Source: Promethearchaeia archaeon (GTDB lineage Archaea > Asgardarchaeota > Lokiarchaeia > Sigyniarchaeales > SOKP01). Taken from it: a stretch of 34,279 nucleotides of DNA. The translations under genes were made by a program, and so were the position numbers. Below are positions 15,847-24,032 of this stretch, piece by piece. Location: contig JAHQWP010000091.1 in NCBI GenBank assembly GCA_029856235.1, positions 1-34,279 of the forward strand, read 5' to 3'. The notes beneath the pieces are model-generated. The model searched no databases and was not told the DNA's origin. It saw only the letters and a list, made by a program, of their open reading frames with translations. How positions within the stretch are numbered: the first letter of the stretch is position 1; every line of letters begins with the position of its first letter.

Positions 15847-16830
15847 ATGTTAATTAGATTAGATCGAAACGAAATGTTTATAAAGCTCCCAAGAGAGATT
15901 ACCGATCCTATCAAAGAAAGCATAGAATTCTTAAATCGATATACTCCTCAAAATAAAGTAGACGAATTATTATCCTTATTAAGTACATATACGAATTCTC
16001 CTAAAAATTCAATTATTCTTAGTTCTGCATCTGATATCTTGCTTAAAGAATTTATTTATCTTTTTTCGAAAAATAGACAAATTATTTTTGCTGATCCGTC
16101 ATTCTTCTTAATCAACGCGACCTGTCGAAAGATTTATTCTTCAATTTTAAAAATAAGATTAAAAGAACCTGAATTTAAATTTTCAATTGTACCGTTAATT
16201 GATGAGTTAAAAAAACCAACATTAATTATTTTAGATAATCCTAACAACCCAACTGGAAATATAATTTTAGATAACAACGAAGTAAATTTGATATTAGAAA
16301 ATGAAAACATTATTTTTTTAGTGGACGAAGCTTATTTTGAATTTTCAAAGGTTTCATATGCTAATTTAATCGCAGATTATCCTAATCTAGCTATATTGAG
16401 AACATTAAGCAAGGGATTTGGATTAGCTGGGTTAGGAGTGGGATACATAATTGGAGGAGAAACTGTCCAAAAGAGGTTTTTTGGAATCAATACACTGCTA
16501 CCTTATCCAAATGCAGTAGCTGGCATAAGTGCTTTGAAAAATAAAGACTATGCAATAGAATATATTAAAGAAGTTGAAAGAGAAAAAAATCGAATTAGAA
16601 GTGTTGCTTCGAAATTAAAGATCTCAGTGTTTAAAAGTTATACCAATTTTTTATTAATGAAAACAAATATCCTTAACATTTCAAAAAAGCTTTCCGAACA
16701 AGGAGTATTGGTACTAGACGTATCAAAACAACTAGGTTCAAAATATTTTCGGGTCACAATAGGAACTAAAAAAGAAAACAATTATTTTTTAGAAACTTTA
16801 GAAAAAATCACCCATCAAAATAAAGATTGA
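15847..16830 (+). CDS. HisC-like PLP-dependent aminotransferase
   Basis: A second fold-type I aminotransferase of the HisC/CobD group, 327 residues, about 45 shorter than the operon HisC. It keeps LDRNEMFIKLP at the start, LDNPNNPTGN, VDEAYFEFS and LRTLSKGFGLAGLGVGYI with the PLP lysine, and ends with FRVTIGTKKENNYF. The region between the N-terminal arm and the large domain is reduced. The motif L-D-G-N-E-N-P of HisC is altered to L-D-R-N-E-M-F, which suggests a different substrate such as an aromatic or threonine-phosphate-like amino donor. An AGGGAT lies before the ATG. It follows the AcoX-like kinase but no shared pathway is clear. Confidence 0.85.
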   Translation: MLIRLDRNEMFIKLPREITDPIKESIEFLNRYTPQNKVDELLSLLSTYTNSPKNSIILSSASDILLKEFIYLFSKNRQIIFADPSFFLINATCRKIYSSILKIRLKEPEFKFSIVPLIDELKKPTLIILDNPNNPTGNIILDNNEVNLILENENIIFLVDEAYFEFSKVSYANLIADYPNLAILRTLSKGFGLAGLGVGYIIGGETVQKRFFGINTLLPYPNAVAGISALKNKDYAIEYIKEVEREKNRIRSVASKLKISVFKSYTNFLLMKTNILNISKKLSEQGVLVLDVSKQLGSKYFRVTIGTKKENNYFLETLEKITHQNKD

Positions 16831-16876
16831 AGAAAATTCTAAAATTTAATTATAAAATTGTAAAAAAATATATTAG

Positions 16877-18751
16877 TTATATATTAAGTTCATCTAGTTT
16901 TTCTTTTGATGGCCATCCAGTCTCCCAATCCCAACCTCGAACCTTATAGTATCCCGCTAAACTGCCTTCCATGTCTAATTTTATGCCCTCAGTTTTGCCA
17001 GATTTCATTTCTGCTAAAACGTGTTTAGGTAATCTATCGTCTTCTCTGGTTGTTCCGAGCTTACAGCTGATAAGCCTTTTAAGAGTGTTTATTCTTTCTC
17101 CTACGAGCAACAATGATTTTCGGTTGTAATCGAAGTTCGTAGATGCGTTAATATACTTAATAATATGTTCGAGCGGGGGATTTATGAAATTGCAGTTGGT
17201 AGCTGAATCATCGATAGCTCTCAAATCTTGTAAATTTGCGACGCCCTTTTCTCTACCTTTGATTGAAGTTCGATCACCAGGTTTTACTCGAATTTTAGTA
17301 TATTTTAAAAGCATTAACTCAGCACCAAACCAATCGCATTTTTCATGGTTCGCTCCCATATAGCAAGTCATATAGCTCAACGCTTGTCCAGCGAATGCTC
17401 TCGGATCGTGCATCGGTATTTCTAAACCTTTAACGTGGGCAGCTAATTCGGGATCGACATTGAATTTTTTTGCCATTGCTCTTACACCATCAGCGAGAAC
17501 TTTTCCAATACCCTCTCGGATAGCAATTTTATCGAGTAATTTTAACACGGCATCTCCATTTCCCCATTTAATGTCTCCAATGCTAATATCATTAAGGTGT
17601 TGCTTAATAATCTCAATTCCTAAGTTATTTTCTACTAAGTAAATTAAGAATGCGATGGAGACGCCACTTGAAATCGTATCGAAACCGTATACATTACACA
17701 TGTGGTTAGAAAGAATTACTTTCTTTGAATCAAAGACGCCGCATAAAGGTCCAAAAGCAGCTACTGATTCGTATTCCGGACCGTCTACTCTGATCTCTTT
17801 ACCATCGTTCTCTATAATGGTTGTTTTACCACACCTCATAGTACACCCAGCACAACCATAATCTAAGACAGGGTATTCCTCTCGTAGTGTTTTTCCCGTG
17901 AGCTTGTCAGCAAAGAATTCGTTTCTGGTAAAGTAATAACCTGGCGTGTCACCTAGTGCCATACCCATATCTAAATAGCAATTGGTGCCATACAAGGTAA
18001 ACAGAAAAGGTGTTAGCGTTTTAAGAAGGTCTTTTCGCTTAGCATCGGCGTCCTCCTTTAACAATTGTTTGCCTATAGCGCTATCTGCAATTTGAACTCT
18101 ACTTTTCCCGTGAATTGCAATTGCCTTTAAATTCTTGGAGCCCATTATCGCACCCATTCCAGATCTTCCTATAGCGCGTCCTTCGTCGTTAATTATTCCT
18201 GCATATTTCACGAGATTTTCCCCAGCGATGCCAATCGTAGCAATTCGAATTTTATCGTTATTTAGTTCGCTTTTCAAAATTGATTGGCTTTCGTAGGTAT
18301 CTTTGCCCCAAATAGTATTAGCATCCTTAAAATCAATAGATTCATCGTGAATGTAGAGATACATGGGCTTCTTAGACTTCCCGGTAATGACTATCGCGTC
18401 AAAACCGCTATTTCGTAAAGAAATTGGGAAATACCCTCCAGAAGTGCCCTCTCCCCAAATTCCGGTGAGAGGTGAGATTGCGGTTACTGAATATCGTCCT
18501 GAAGATGGTCTGTTCGTCCCTGTAACTGGCCCAGTAGCAAATATTAGAGGATTTATCTCAGAAAAAGGATCGTTTTTTAGAGTCCCGAAATCGGTATCAG
18601 ATAACAGATCGTACGTTAATTTAGCGCTCAATCCTGTACCTCCAAGGTAATCCTTAGCGATTTGAGGATTTAACTCTTTCACATCAACTTTTTCATCAGT
18701 TAAGTTAACATAAGCTATTTTTCCATTATATCCTATTAAATTTTCACTCAT
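16877..18751 (-). CDS. aor: Tungsten-containing aldehyde:ferredoxin oxidoreductase
   Basis: AOR oxidises aldehydes to acids with ferredoxin, using a bis-tungstopterin and one [4Fe-4S] cluster. At 624 residues it is full length. Visible features are GGTGLSAKLTYDLL, FATGPVTGTNRPSSGRYSVT, EGTSGGYFPISLRNSGFD, GRAIGRSGMGAIMGSKNLKA, and the cluster cysteines in YGCAGCTMRCGKT (CxxCxxxC, near residue 300), with the fourth probably in SATNCNF. The C-terminal REDDRLP is also typical. GAGGGAG precedes the ATG. An iron alcohol dehydrogenase lies 22 bases upstream on the same strand, so alcohol, aldehyde and acid can be linked in one operon. Substrate range among AOR, FOR and GOR types cannot be settled. 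Confidence 0.95.
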   Translation of the reverse strand: MSENLIGYNGKIAYVNLTDEKVDVKELNPQIAKDYLGGTGLSAKLTYDLLSDTDFGTLKNDPFSEINPLIFATGPVTGTNRPSSGRYSVTAISPLTGIWGEGTSGGYFPISLRNSGFDAIVITGKSKKPMYLYIHDESIDFKDANTIWGKDTYESQSILKSELNNDKIRIATIGIAGENLVKYAGIINDEGRAIGRSGMGAIMGSKNLKAIAIHGKSRVQIADSAIGKQLLKEDADAKRKDLLKTLTPFLFTLYGTNCYLDMGMALGDTPGYYFTRNEFFADKLTGKTLREEYPVLDYGCAGCTMRCGKTTIIENDGKEIRVDGPEYESVAAFGPLCGVFDSKKVILSNHMCNVYGFDTISSGVSIAFLIYLVENNLGIEIIKQHLNDISIGDIKWGNGDAVLKLLDKIAIREGIGKVLADGVRAMAKKFNVDPELAAHVKGLEIPMHDPRAFAGQALSYMTCYMGANHEKCDWFGAELMLLKYTKIRVKPGDRTSIKGREKGVANLQDLRAIDDSATNCNFINPPLEHIIKYINASTNFDYNRKSLLLVGERINTLKRLISCKLGTTREDDRLPKHVLAEMKSGKTEGIKLDMEGSLAGYYKVRGWDWETGWPSKEKLDELNI

Positions 18752-18773
18752 TTTTCTCCCTCGTACAATATCA

Positions 18774-20066
18774 TTAAAAATCTATATCTTGCCCATCCCA
18801 GGCATATTCAAAAATGGTCTTAAACAGTTTTTCACTCATCGTTCGAAAAGAAGTCAGAGCAACTGCATCATCAGCGGCATAATTAGTCAACAAATCAAGT
18901 TTGCCAAAGTATTCTTCTTTGGTAATTACTGGATCCTTCAAATCTTTCACACATACAGGTGCATCAAGAGACACAATAAAATCTTTTATGGCTTGAATAA
19001 ATTCACCAAATAACTCTTTTCTACTCTTGTTGTCTTCTTGAATATTGAAAATAGGACATAATAATTTCCATCTATCAGTTACTTTCGCTTGAAAGGCGAT
19101 TGAATAAACTGTGAATAGACCTACGCTAAGTCCGTGATGAACATTGAAGATTTTCCCAAAACTGTGTCCTAACGAATGATCTATTCCGGGTGTCGTGTTG
19201 CCAAATCCTATTCCCGCCATCAAAGAAGCCATTTGCATGTGTTCTCTCGCTTCTATATCTTTCGCACCGTACTTATATGCTCGTGGTAAATATTTCAGTA
19301 TTTCTTTTATCGCGGTTGAATTCATAGCGTCAACATAGGGGCTACCCCAATTCGATACAAAACTCCCAATGGCATGAGAAAAAGCATCCAGACCAGTAGC
19401 CATAGTCAGAAAGGGAGGCAAGTCTTTAACAAAATCGGTAAATAAAATAGTTATATCCGCAGTTAACTCATCACTAAGTACTTCAAGCTTTTTTGGAGGA
19501 TCTCGATCAGTATCGGTAATTACGGCAACTTGGGTTACCTCTGAACCAGTCCCTGATGTTGTGGGGATCGCTATAAAATATTTAAATTTCTTTCGTAATC
19601 CTACGCAGCCAAAATACGGTAATATCATAAAAAGATTTATTTCCGGTTTTTCATATTTAACCATAACCATTTTTGTAGTATCCATTACGCTACCGCCCCC
19701 TATCGCAATAAAGACTTGTGGCTTAAAATCCTCGCATATTTTAGCTCCCTCGTAGATAGTTGAAATGGGTACTTCAGGTTCTACCCCTGACCAAATTCTA
19801 TATTCCATTCCAATTAAATCGAGATAGTCAGTAATATATTTGGTAAATTTTTGGGTAAAAGAATCTGTTATGATGAGCGCTCGTCTATCCTCTTTATCTA
19901 TTGTTGCCTCTAATAAGTTAGCTACTCGAAGTAATGATGCCTTTCCTTGATATATTTTAGATGAGATATAAGTTGACATGCCTCCTCTTAAGGCTCTGCC
20001 ACCCATTAATGCCATCATATCTTTAATTATTGTTGCTTCATACCAAGCTAATTTTTTTTTTACCAT
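18774..20066 (-). CDS. Iron-containing alcohol dehydrogenase
   Basis: A group III (Fe-dependent) alcohol dehydrogenase of 430 residues. The NAD(P)-binding IAIGGGSVMDTTK lies near residue 120, PTTSGTGSEVTQ near 170, and the metal ligands are visible in ATGLDAFSHAIG (Asp, His), TPGIDHSLGHSFG (His) and NVHHGLSVGL (His). AAGGAG lies 10 bases before the ATG. The gene is first in an operon with aor. The pair could oxidise alcohols to acids or, in reverse, dispose of reductant as alcohol during fermentation. Confidence 0.93.
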   Translation of the reverse strand: MVKKKLAWYEATIIKDMMALMGGRALRGGMSTYISSKIYQGKASLLRVANLLEATIDKEDRRALIITDSFTQKFTKYITDYLDLIGMEYRIWSGVEPEVPISTIYEGAKICEDFKPQVFIAIGGGSVMDTTKMVMVKYEKPEINLFMILPYFGCVGLRKKFKYFIAIPTTSGTGSEVTQVAVITDTDRDPPKKLEVLSDELTADITILFTDFVKDLPPFLTMATGLDAFSHAIGSFVSNWGSPYVDAMNSTAIKEILKYLPRAYKYGAKDIEAREHMQMASLMAGIGFGNTTPGIDHSLGHSFGKIFNVHHGLSVGLFTVYSIAFQAKVTDRWKLLCPIFNIQEDNKSRKELFGEFIQAIKDFIVSLDAPVCVKDLKDPVITKEEYFGKLDLLTNYAADDAVALTSFRTMSEKLFKTIFEYAWDGQDIDF

Positions 20067-20287
20067 ATTAATCTATACTCCTTGAAGAGTCTTTTTTTTT
20101 GCAAAAATTAAATTTTCAAAATAAATTTTTGAATCTTTTTAATTATAATTTATTGGATATAAACTTGAATAAATACTTATTGAGCGAGCAGAAGAATTAG
20201 ACACAAATGTGGAAGTCGATGATTAAATTTTTCGGAATTCAGTAAAACTATTGACTACCTAAATATAATATTTAATTTAATATCAAT

Positions 20288-20305
20288 AACCCAATTAAAT
20301 GGGTT
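20288..20305. repeat. 18-base near-palindrome, possible operator
   Basis: AACCCAATTAAATGGGTT is an inverted repeat (AACCCA/TGGGTT) with 16 of 18 bases symmetric. It lies between the divergent ADH-AOR operon and the PadR-family regulator gene, a natural place for a winged-helix dimer site. Binding is inference. Confidence 0.4.
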
Positions 20306-20380
20306 CGAAATATATTTAATATTTACAAGCTTATCATCTACTCCCTATGTATCCATATTGTTTCGGAGGTGCATAGAAAA

Positions 20381-20482
20381 ATGTTGAACATAAGTTATGG
20401 AGGTTCTAAGTTAAGGTTTATTGCTAATCAAGGCATAGTATTGAGAATAAGTATTCGATTACTGACATTTAGGACGCTTTAG
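20381..20482 (+). CDS. Possible 33-residue small protein
   Basis: An ATG at 20381 is preceded 9 bases upstream by GGAGGTG, one of the strongest ribosome-binding sites in the window. The frame encodes MLNISYGGSKLRF and a hydrophobic, basic tail ending LLTFRTL, stop TAG at 20480. No family is known. It could be a small protein, a leader peptide, or the start of a lost gene. Confidence 0.3.
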   Translation: MLNISYGGSKLRFIANQGIVLRISIRLLTFRTL

Positions 20483-20564
20483 TTAATAACTTCAAAAGAA
20501 TTAATGTACCAATAAATTCGGAACTTATTAAATCAAATGTAAGTATTTAATTTGTATCTAGAAC

Positions 20565-21407
20565 GTGACCAAGATCGACACATTTAAATACTCTAGTTTA
20601 TATAACATATATGATCAAAATGATCATGTGTCAGAAAAGGTGACATTAAAAACGAATGAAAAAGAAAAAAATGAAACGAAAATCTATAAAGATCAAGATT
20701 GGCATTCCTGGGAATTCCATGATCCTCCATTTCAAAATTATCATTCCTCTCCAAGAAAACATCATCCACACCATAGGTATCATGTCCCATTCAATCCTTT
20801 AATCCCTCCACCTCGGTTTAGAAGACATTTCAGACCACCAAGAATCCCATTTACTAATGAAGATTTTCAAAATATCAAAAACTTTATGATTCTCAATATT
20901 TTAAATGAAAGTGAATCAGGAATTACAGGATACCAGCTTCAGAAAAATTATAAACTACCAAGAGGAACTTTAATCCACGTGCTTGACAAACTTCAAGATT
21001 TAAATTATCTCAAAACTCATGAGGAAACAATTGAAGGTCGTGCACAAAAATTTTTTCAGTTAACAGACTTAGGAAAGAAATATCTTGAAGACCTTAAAGA
21101 AAAATGGGCGTCTCGATTTATGATTCTCTCAGAGATGGCACCACCAGAGAAATATGGAGACCCTTTTCACCGAAGGAATCTAAGATTAAAAATGATAATG
21201 GATATTAAAGATTTAAGTGAAAAGGAAGAGGCAATCGATTACTTTCGGGGTATGAGGGCCCGAATCAGAAAATATTTGAAGCGGGTGAAGAGAAAAGAAA
21301 ATCGACTAAATAAAATAAAAGACATATTAAGTGAACTGATTAAAGTTATTGAAAATATGGATAAATTCAATCGCGATCAAATTATAGAACTAATTGAGAA
21401 GTTTTAA
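20565..21407 (+). CDS. PadR-family winged-helix regulator with His/Pro-rich N-terminus
   Basis: The DNA-binding part lies at about residues 105-175: NFMILNILNESESGITGYQLQKNYKLPRG..., then a recognition helix and wing with IEGRAQKFFQLTDLGKKYL. This is the PadR pattern. Before it is an unusual segment of about 50 residues rich in His, Pro, Phe and Arg (HSSPRKHHPHHRYHV, PPPRFRRHFRPPR), which might bind metal or nucleic acid. After it comes a basic helical region ending IIELIEKF that could be the dimer helix. The start is uncertain: GTG 20565 has no ribosome-binding site, and GTG codons at about residues 22 and 26 are alternatives. It is divergent from the ADH-AOR operon and may control it. Confidence 0.75.
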   Translation: MTKIDTFKYSSLYNIYDQNDHVSEKVTLKTNEKEKNETKIYKDQDWHSWEFHDPPFQNYHSSPRKHHPHHRYHVPFNPLIPPPRFRRHFRPPRIPFTNEDFQNIKNFMILNILNESESGITGYQLQKNYKLPRGTLIHVLDKLQDLNYLKTHEETIEGRAQKFFQLTDLGKKYLEDLKEKWASRFMILSEMAPPEKYGDPFHRRNLRLKMIMDIKDLSEKEEAIDYFRGMRARIRKYLKRVKRKENRLNKIKDILSELIKVIENMDKFNRDQIIELIEKF

Positions 21408-21411
21408 TCTA

Positions 21412-21427
21412 TTTTTTTTGTTTTTTG
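21412..21427 (+). terminator. T-tract terminator after the PadR gene
   Basis: A run of T broken once by G follows the stop codon within 10 bases, as in archaeal intrinsic termination. Confidence 0.45.
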
Positions 21428-21449
21428 TATAGTTAACCCTTTTATTATA

Positions 21450-22397
21450 TTAAATTAGCTTAAATTCTGTATTTTTTTCTAGGAATTCTAATTGTTTTAG
21501 GTATAAGATATCTCGTTTTTTTAAAATTTCTTCCTCACTTTTTCCATGATAATCGAATAATCCTTTTCCAGTTTTTACCCCAAGTTGATTCGCATCTACT
21601 TTCTCTTGGATTAAAGGTAATACACCACCCTTCGATTTCTGAATATCGTACACTAAATCAAGTCCTGTAAAGTCTTGAGATTGAGCGATACCTACAATTG
21701 GTAATCTAATTCCTAAAGTCGTTCTGATAGCAAGATCAATCTGTTCTGGTGTAGCAATATTCCTAGCAAGTAGTTCGTACATAGCTCCGTACAAAGCAGT
21801 TTGAATACGATTAACTATGTAACCAGGAAGAAACTTGTCAATGACAATTGGTTCTTTTCCAATTCTTTTTAATAAGTTAACAGAAAACTCGACTGTTTCG
21901 TGTGATGTTTTTCTACCTGGTACCACTTCTACTAATGGGATTATATGCGGTGGAGCGAACCAATGATGGGCAATAATGCGGTGAACATTCTTAATACCTC
22001 TAATGATTGAAAAGATGTCTAAAGTTGAGGTATTACTTGCGAGTATCGCATTCTCAAGACAAAATTCAGATAGTTGATCAAACAGTTGCTTCTTTAGATC
22101 GGGATTTTCGTTTACGGCTTCTACTACCAACATCTTCTCCTCTGATGCTTCCTTTAGGTCAGTTTTTGGGTGTATTCTCTCGATTATTGCGGGAATTTCG
22201 TCATTTTGCACTCTATCGAATTCAGCTAATACCGCAAGATTAGACTTGATTAAATCTAAAGCATGGTTGAGTTTCTTTTGATGTGTATCCACGAGATCTA
22301 CTTCAAAACCAGCTTGAGCGTATACTTGAGCTATTGAATGCCCCATAGTACCTGCTCCTATTATTAAGACACTTTTCAAATCTTCTATCTCTCTCAA
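21450..22397 (-). CDS. 3-hydroxyacyl-CoA dehydrogenase family protein
   Basis: A NAD-dependent dehydrogenase of up to 315 residues. The Rossmann motif VLIIGAGTMGHSIAQVYAQAG is followed by an acidic VDTHQKK; ILASNTSTLDI, the catalytic-His region RIIAHHWFAPPHIIPLVEVVPG and GYIVNRIQTALYGAMYELL are present, with a C-terminal TGKGLFDYHGKS. The H-W-F-x-P-P-x-x-I-P-L-V-E-V-V form is shared with short-chain 3-hydroxybutyryl-CoA and lambda-crystallin-like enzymes. The ORF starts at TTG 22397; a second TTG at 22379 after GAGAGA would give MKSVLIIGAGTMG, the more usual N-terminus. It could act after Kal and a hydratase on crotonyl-CoA. It is divergent from a distant paralogue. Confidence 0.88.
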   Translation of the reverse strand: MREIEDLKSVLIIGAGTMGHSIAQVYAQAGFEVDLVDTHQKKLNHALDLIKSNLAVLAEFDRVQNDEIPAIIERIHPKTDLKEASEEKMLVVEAVNENPDLKKQLFDQLSEFCLENAILASNTSTLDIFSIIRGIKNVHRIIAHHWFAPPHIIPLVEVVPGRKTSHETVEFSVNLLKRIGKEPIVIDKFLPGYIVNRIQTALYGAMYELLARNIATPEQIDLAIRTTLGIRLPIVGIAQSQDFTGLDLVYDIQKSKGGVLPLIQEKVDANQLGVKTGKGLFDYHGKSEEEILKKRDILYLKQLEFLEKNTEFKLI

Positions 22398-22490
22398 TCT
22401 AAATCACAAGTTCAATTTTAGTTTAATTAAATTATTATATGATCTCGTTCAAATTAAGATTATTAAAACCAATTAAAATAATGATTATCG

Positions 22491-23303
22491 ATGAGTGAAG
22501 ATATAAATATTGTTTCTATAATAGGCGTTGGCTATTTAGGTAAACAAATAGCTGAGAAAACGGCAATGAAAGAATATACAATACATTTATACGATACAAA
22601 TGTAGAGGATTTAGAAAAATTCTCCATTGAATTAAAGAAAAGAAAAAAAACTTCAGGAGAAATAACATCACATGAATCCATAAAAGACGCTGTAAAAGAC
22701 GCAGACTTAATTATTGAAGCAGTTCCAGAAATATTAGAATTAAAAAGAGAAATTTTTAAGATAATTGACGAAGCAGCTCAACCTAATGCCATTCTTGCCA
22801 CGAATAGTTCGTCATTCCCTGTCTCTAAATTAGAGGATGTCGTAGAGCGAAAAAATAAATTGTTGAATATCCATTTTTATGACCTTTTTGCTATGCCAAT
22901 GGCAGACATCATGAGAGGGACTAAAACTAGTGATGAGACATTTGAAAAAGGTAAAAAATGGGTTGAAAGTATTGAAATAACACCTTTAATAGTTAAAAAA
23001 GAGTGCTATGGATTTGTGTTTAATAGAGTATGGCGCGCTATTAAAAAAGAATGTTTGAAAATCTGGGCAGGAGGATATGCTGATTTAGAAGAGGTGGATA
23101 AAGCATGGAGAATATTCACGGGTATGGGAATAGGGCCTTTCCAATTTATGGACCAAATCGGGTTGGATGTGATTTATCACATTGAAATGTCCTACTATAA
23201 AAACAGTGGCTTAGAAGAAGACAAGCCTCCTCAAGCTTTAAAAGATTTAGTTGATAATGGTAATCTCGGGCAAAAATCGGGAAAAGGTTTTTACACCTAT
23301 TAA
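22491..23303 (+). CDS. 3-hydroxyacyl-CoA dehydrogenase-like protein, divergent paralogue
   Basis: A 270-residue relative of the neighbouring dehydrogenase. The NAD site is IIGVGYLGKQIAEK with LYDTNVED; ILATNSSSFPVSKLED, the His-containing NIHFYDLFAMPMADIMRG and YGFVFNRVWRAIKKECL follow, with a final QKSGKGFYTY. The catalytic His-Glu context is changed: the Glu of the P-L-V-E-V-V strand is replaced by M-A-D-I-M, so activity or substrate may differ. It is divergent from the gene at 21450-22397, with 93 bases between them. Confidence 0.82.
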   Translation: MSEDINIVSIIGVGYLGKQIAEKTAMKEYTIHLYDTNVEDLEKFSIELKKRKKTSGEITSHESIKDAVKDADLIIEAVPEILELKREIFKIIDEAAQPNAILATNSSSFPVSKLEDVVERKNKLLNIHFYDLFAMPMADIMRGTKTSDETFEKGKKWVESIEITPLIVKKECYGFVFNRVWRAIKKECLKIWAGGYADLEEVDKAWRIFTGMGIGPFQFMDQIGLDVIYHIEMSYYKNSGLEEDKPPQALKDLVDNGNLGQKSGKGFYTY

Positions 23304-23307
23304 TACC

Positions 23308-23321
23308 TTTTTATCTTTTTT
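23308..23321 (+). terminator. T-rich terminator after the hydroxyacyl-CoA dehydrogenase
   Basis: Two T-runs follow the TAA within 20 bases. The convergent selenoprotein 3' UTR begins just beyond on the other strand. Confidence 0.35.
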
Positions 23322-23335
23322 AAAAAAAATAAAAT

Positions 23336-23401
23336 ACCCCAACCTTAGCAAGATTGTCTCCATGTATCAACAATTTTTATACATGAATCATCCAATGGGG
23401 T
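23336..23401 (-). promoter_or_regulatory. SECIS element (kink-turn type) in the 3' UTR
   Basis: On the minus strand, directly after the TAA of the UGA-containing gene, the RNA can fold as: outer ACCCCA/UGGGGU; helix I AUUG/CAAU; a three-base 5' bulge GAU; tandem sheared G.A and A.G from a 5' GA (of AUGA) and a 3' GA; helix II UUCAUGUAU/AUACAUGGA (9 pairs, one wobble); and an 11-base apical loop beginning with five A. C-stem, 3-base bulge, GA/GA and NC-stem is exactly a kink-turn, and AUGA opposite GA with an A-rich apical loop is the eukaryotic SECIS layout. The fold was worked out by hand. Confidence 0.75.
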
Positions 23402-23911
23402 TTATAACTTCTCATCAATTATAGTTGTCATCATTTTTATCGAAGGTCGGTCTGTCTTATCTTTGCCAATATAGGTCCATATGATCTTTCTGTTCTTGTT
23501 TATCAGAAATTTGCTTGGTACTGCTTGTTTAATGTTTAAAGTTCCTCCTCCACCGGGAGCAAACCAATAAACATCGTAATCTTTTGCTATTTTTGCTCCA
23601 CGATCAGAGATGATATCAACGTTGAAATTGTTTTCTTCCTTAAATTTCTTTAAAAGTCTTTCACTATCGCTTGCGATTGATATTACCTTGATATTTCTGC
23701 TCTCAAATTCTTTAATATCTTCTGTTAGTAGATACAAATGCTTTTTACAGTGACTTCACCAATTTCCCCGGAAAAAGTCTATTAGAACTCCGTCGTACTC
23801 TTCAAGTAAGTTTTCCAAGTTCATTTCTTTTCCATAAACATCTTTAGTGTCAAAGATAGGTGCTACCGAATTCTCTGGTAATCCCCTAGGCCTTGGCGGT
23901 TCTTCGTTCAT
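23402..23911 (-). CDS. Selenocysteine-containing peroxiredoxin-like protein
   Basis: The ORF track shows only the last 111 codons. Reading upstream in the same frame gives an ATG at 23911 and 169 residues with one in-frame TGA at 23756-23758. The context is IDFFRGNW, then TGA, then SHCKKHLYLL, the position where Prx/AhpC-TSA-like proteins have the peroxidatic Cys of F-F-R-G-x-W-C-x-x-C. U52 would pair with C55 in a UxxC motif. The rest is thioredoxin-like (VAPIFDTKDVYGKEMNL before, VISIASDSERLLKKF and KFLINKNRKIIWTYIG after). A kink-turn SECIS follows the stop at once. The likely role is thiol peroxidase or redox repair. The alternative, a nonsense mutation, is unlikely given the exact position and the SECIS. 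Confidence 0.85.
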
Positions 23912-24032
23912 ATTATTCAATAAAATAATTAAGAATTTAAAGTGATTGGCTAAGAAATATTACTATCTCTAAGAATAATTTGTCTCAAGGGGGCAATCCG
24001 AATTTAAAAAAAGAAATAAAAAAATTTAGAAA

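Larger units (their letters stand above)
20067..20564. other. 498-base region between the ADH operon and the PadR gene
   Basis: It should contain both divergent promoters. Seen here: a near-palindrome at 20288-20305, a short ORF with a strong ribosome-binding site at 20381-20482, and a short peptide-like frame ending DTNVEVDD near 20224 that has no start. No tRNA or larger gene was recognised. Confidence 0.5.

Noticed and set aside
20159-20226. Short peptide-like frame LIERAEELDTNVEVDD before the palindrome
   Set aside because: It has no start codon or ribosome-binding site and a stop lies just upstream; it could be a gene scar but there is too little to call.
20288-20310. tRNA T-arm-like GGGTTCGAAA
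   Set aside because: No acceptor, D-arm or anticodon stem can be drawn around it; the sequence is better explained as part of the near-palindrome.
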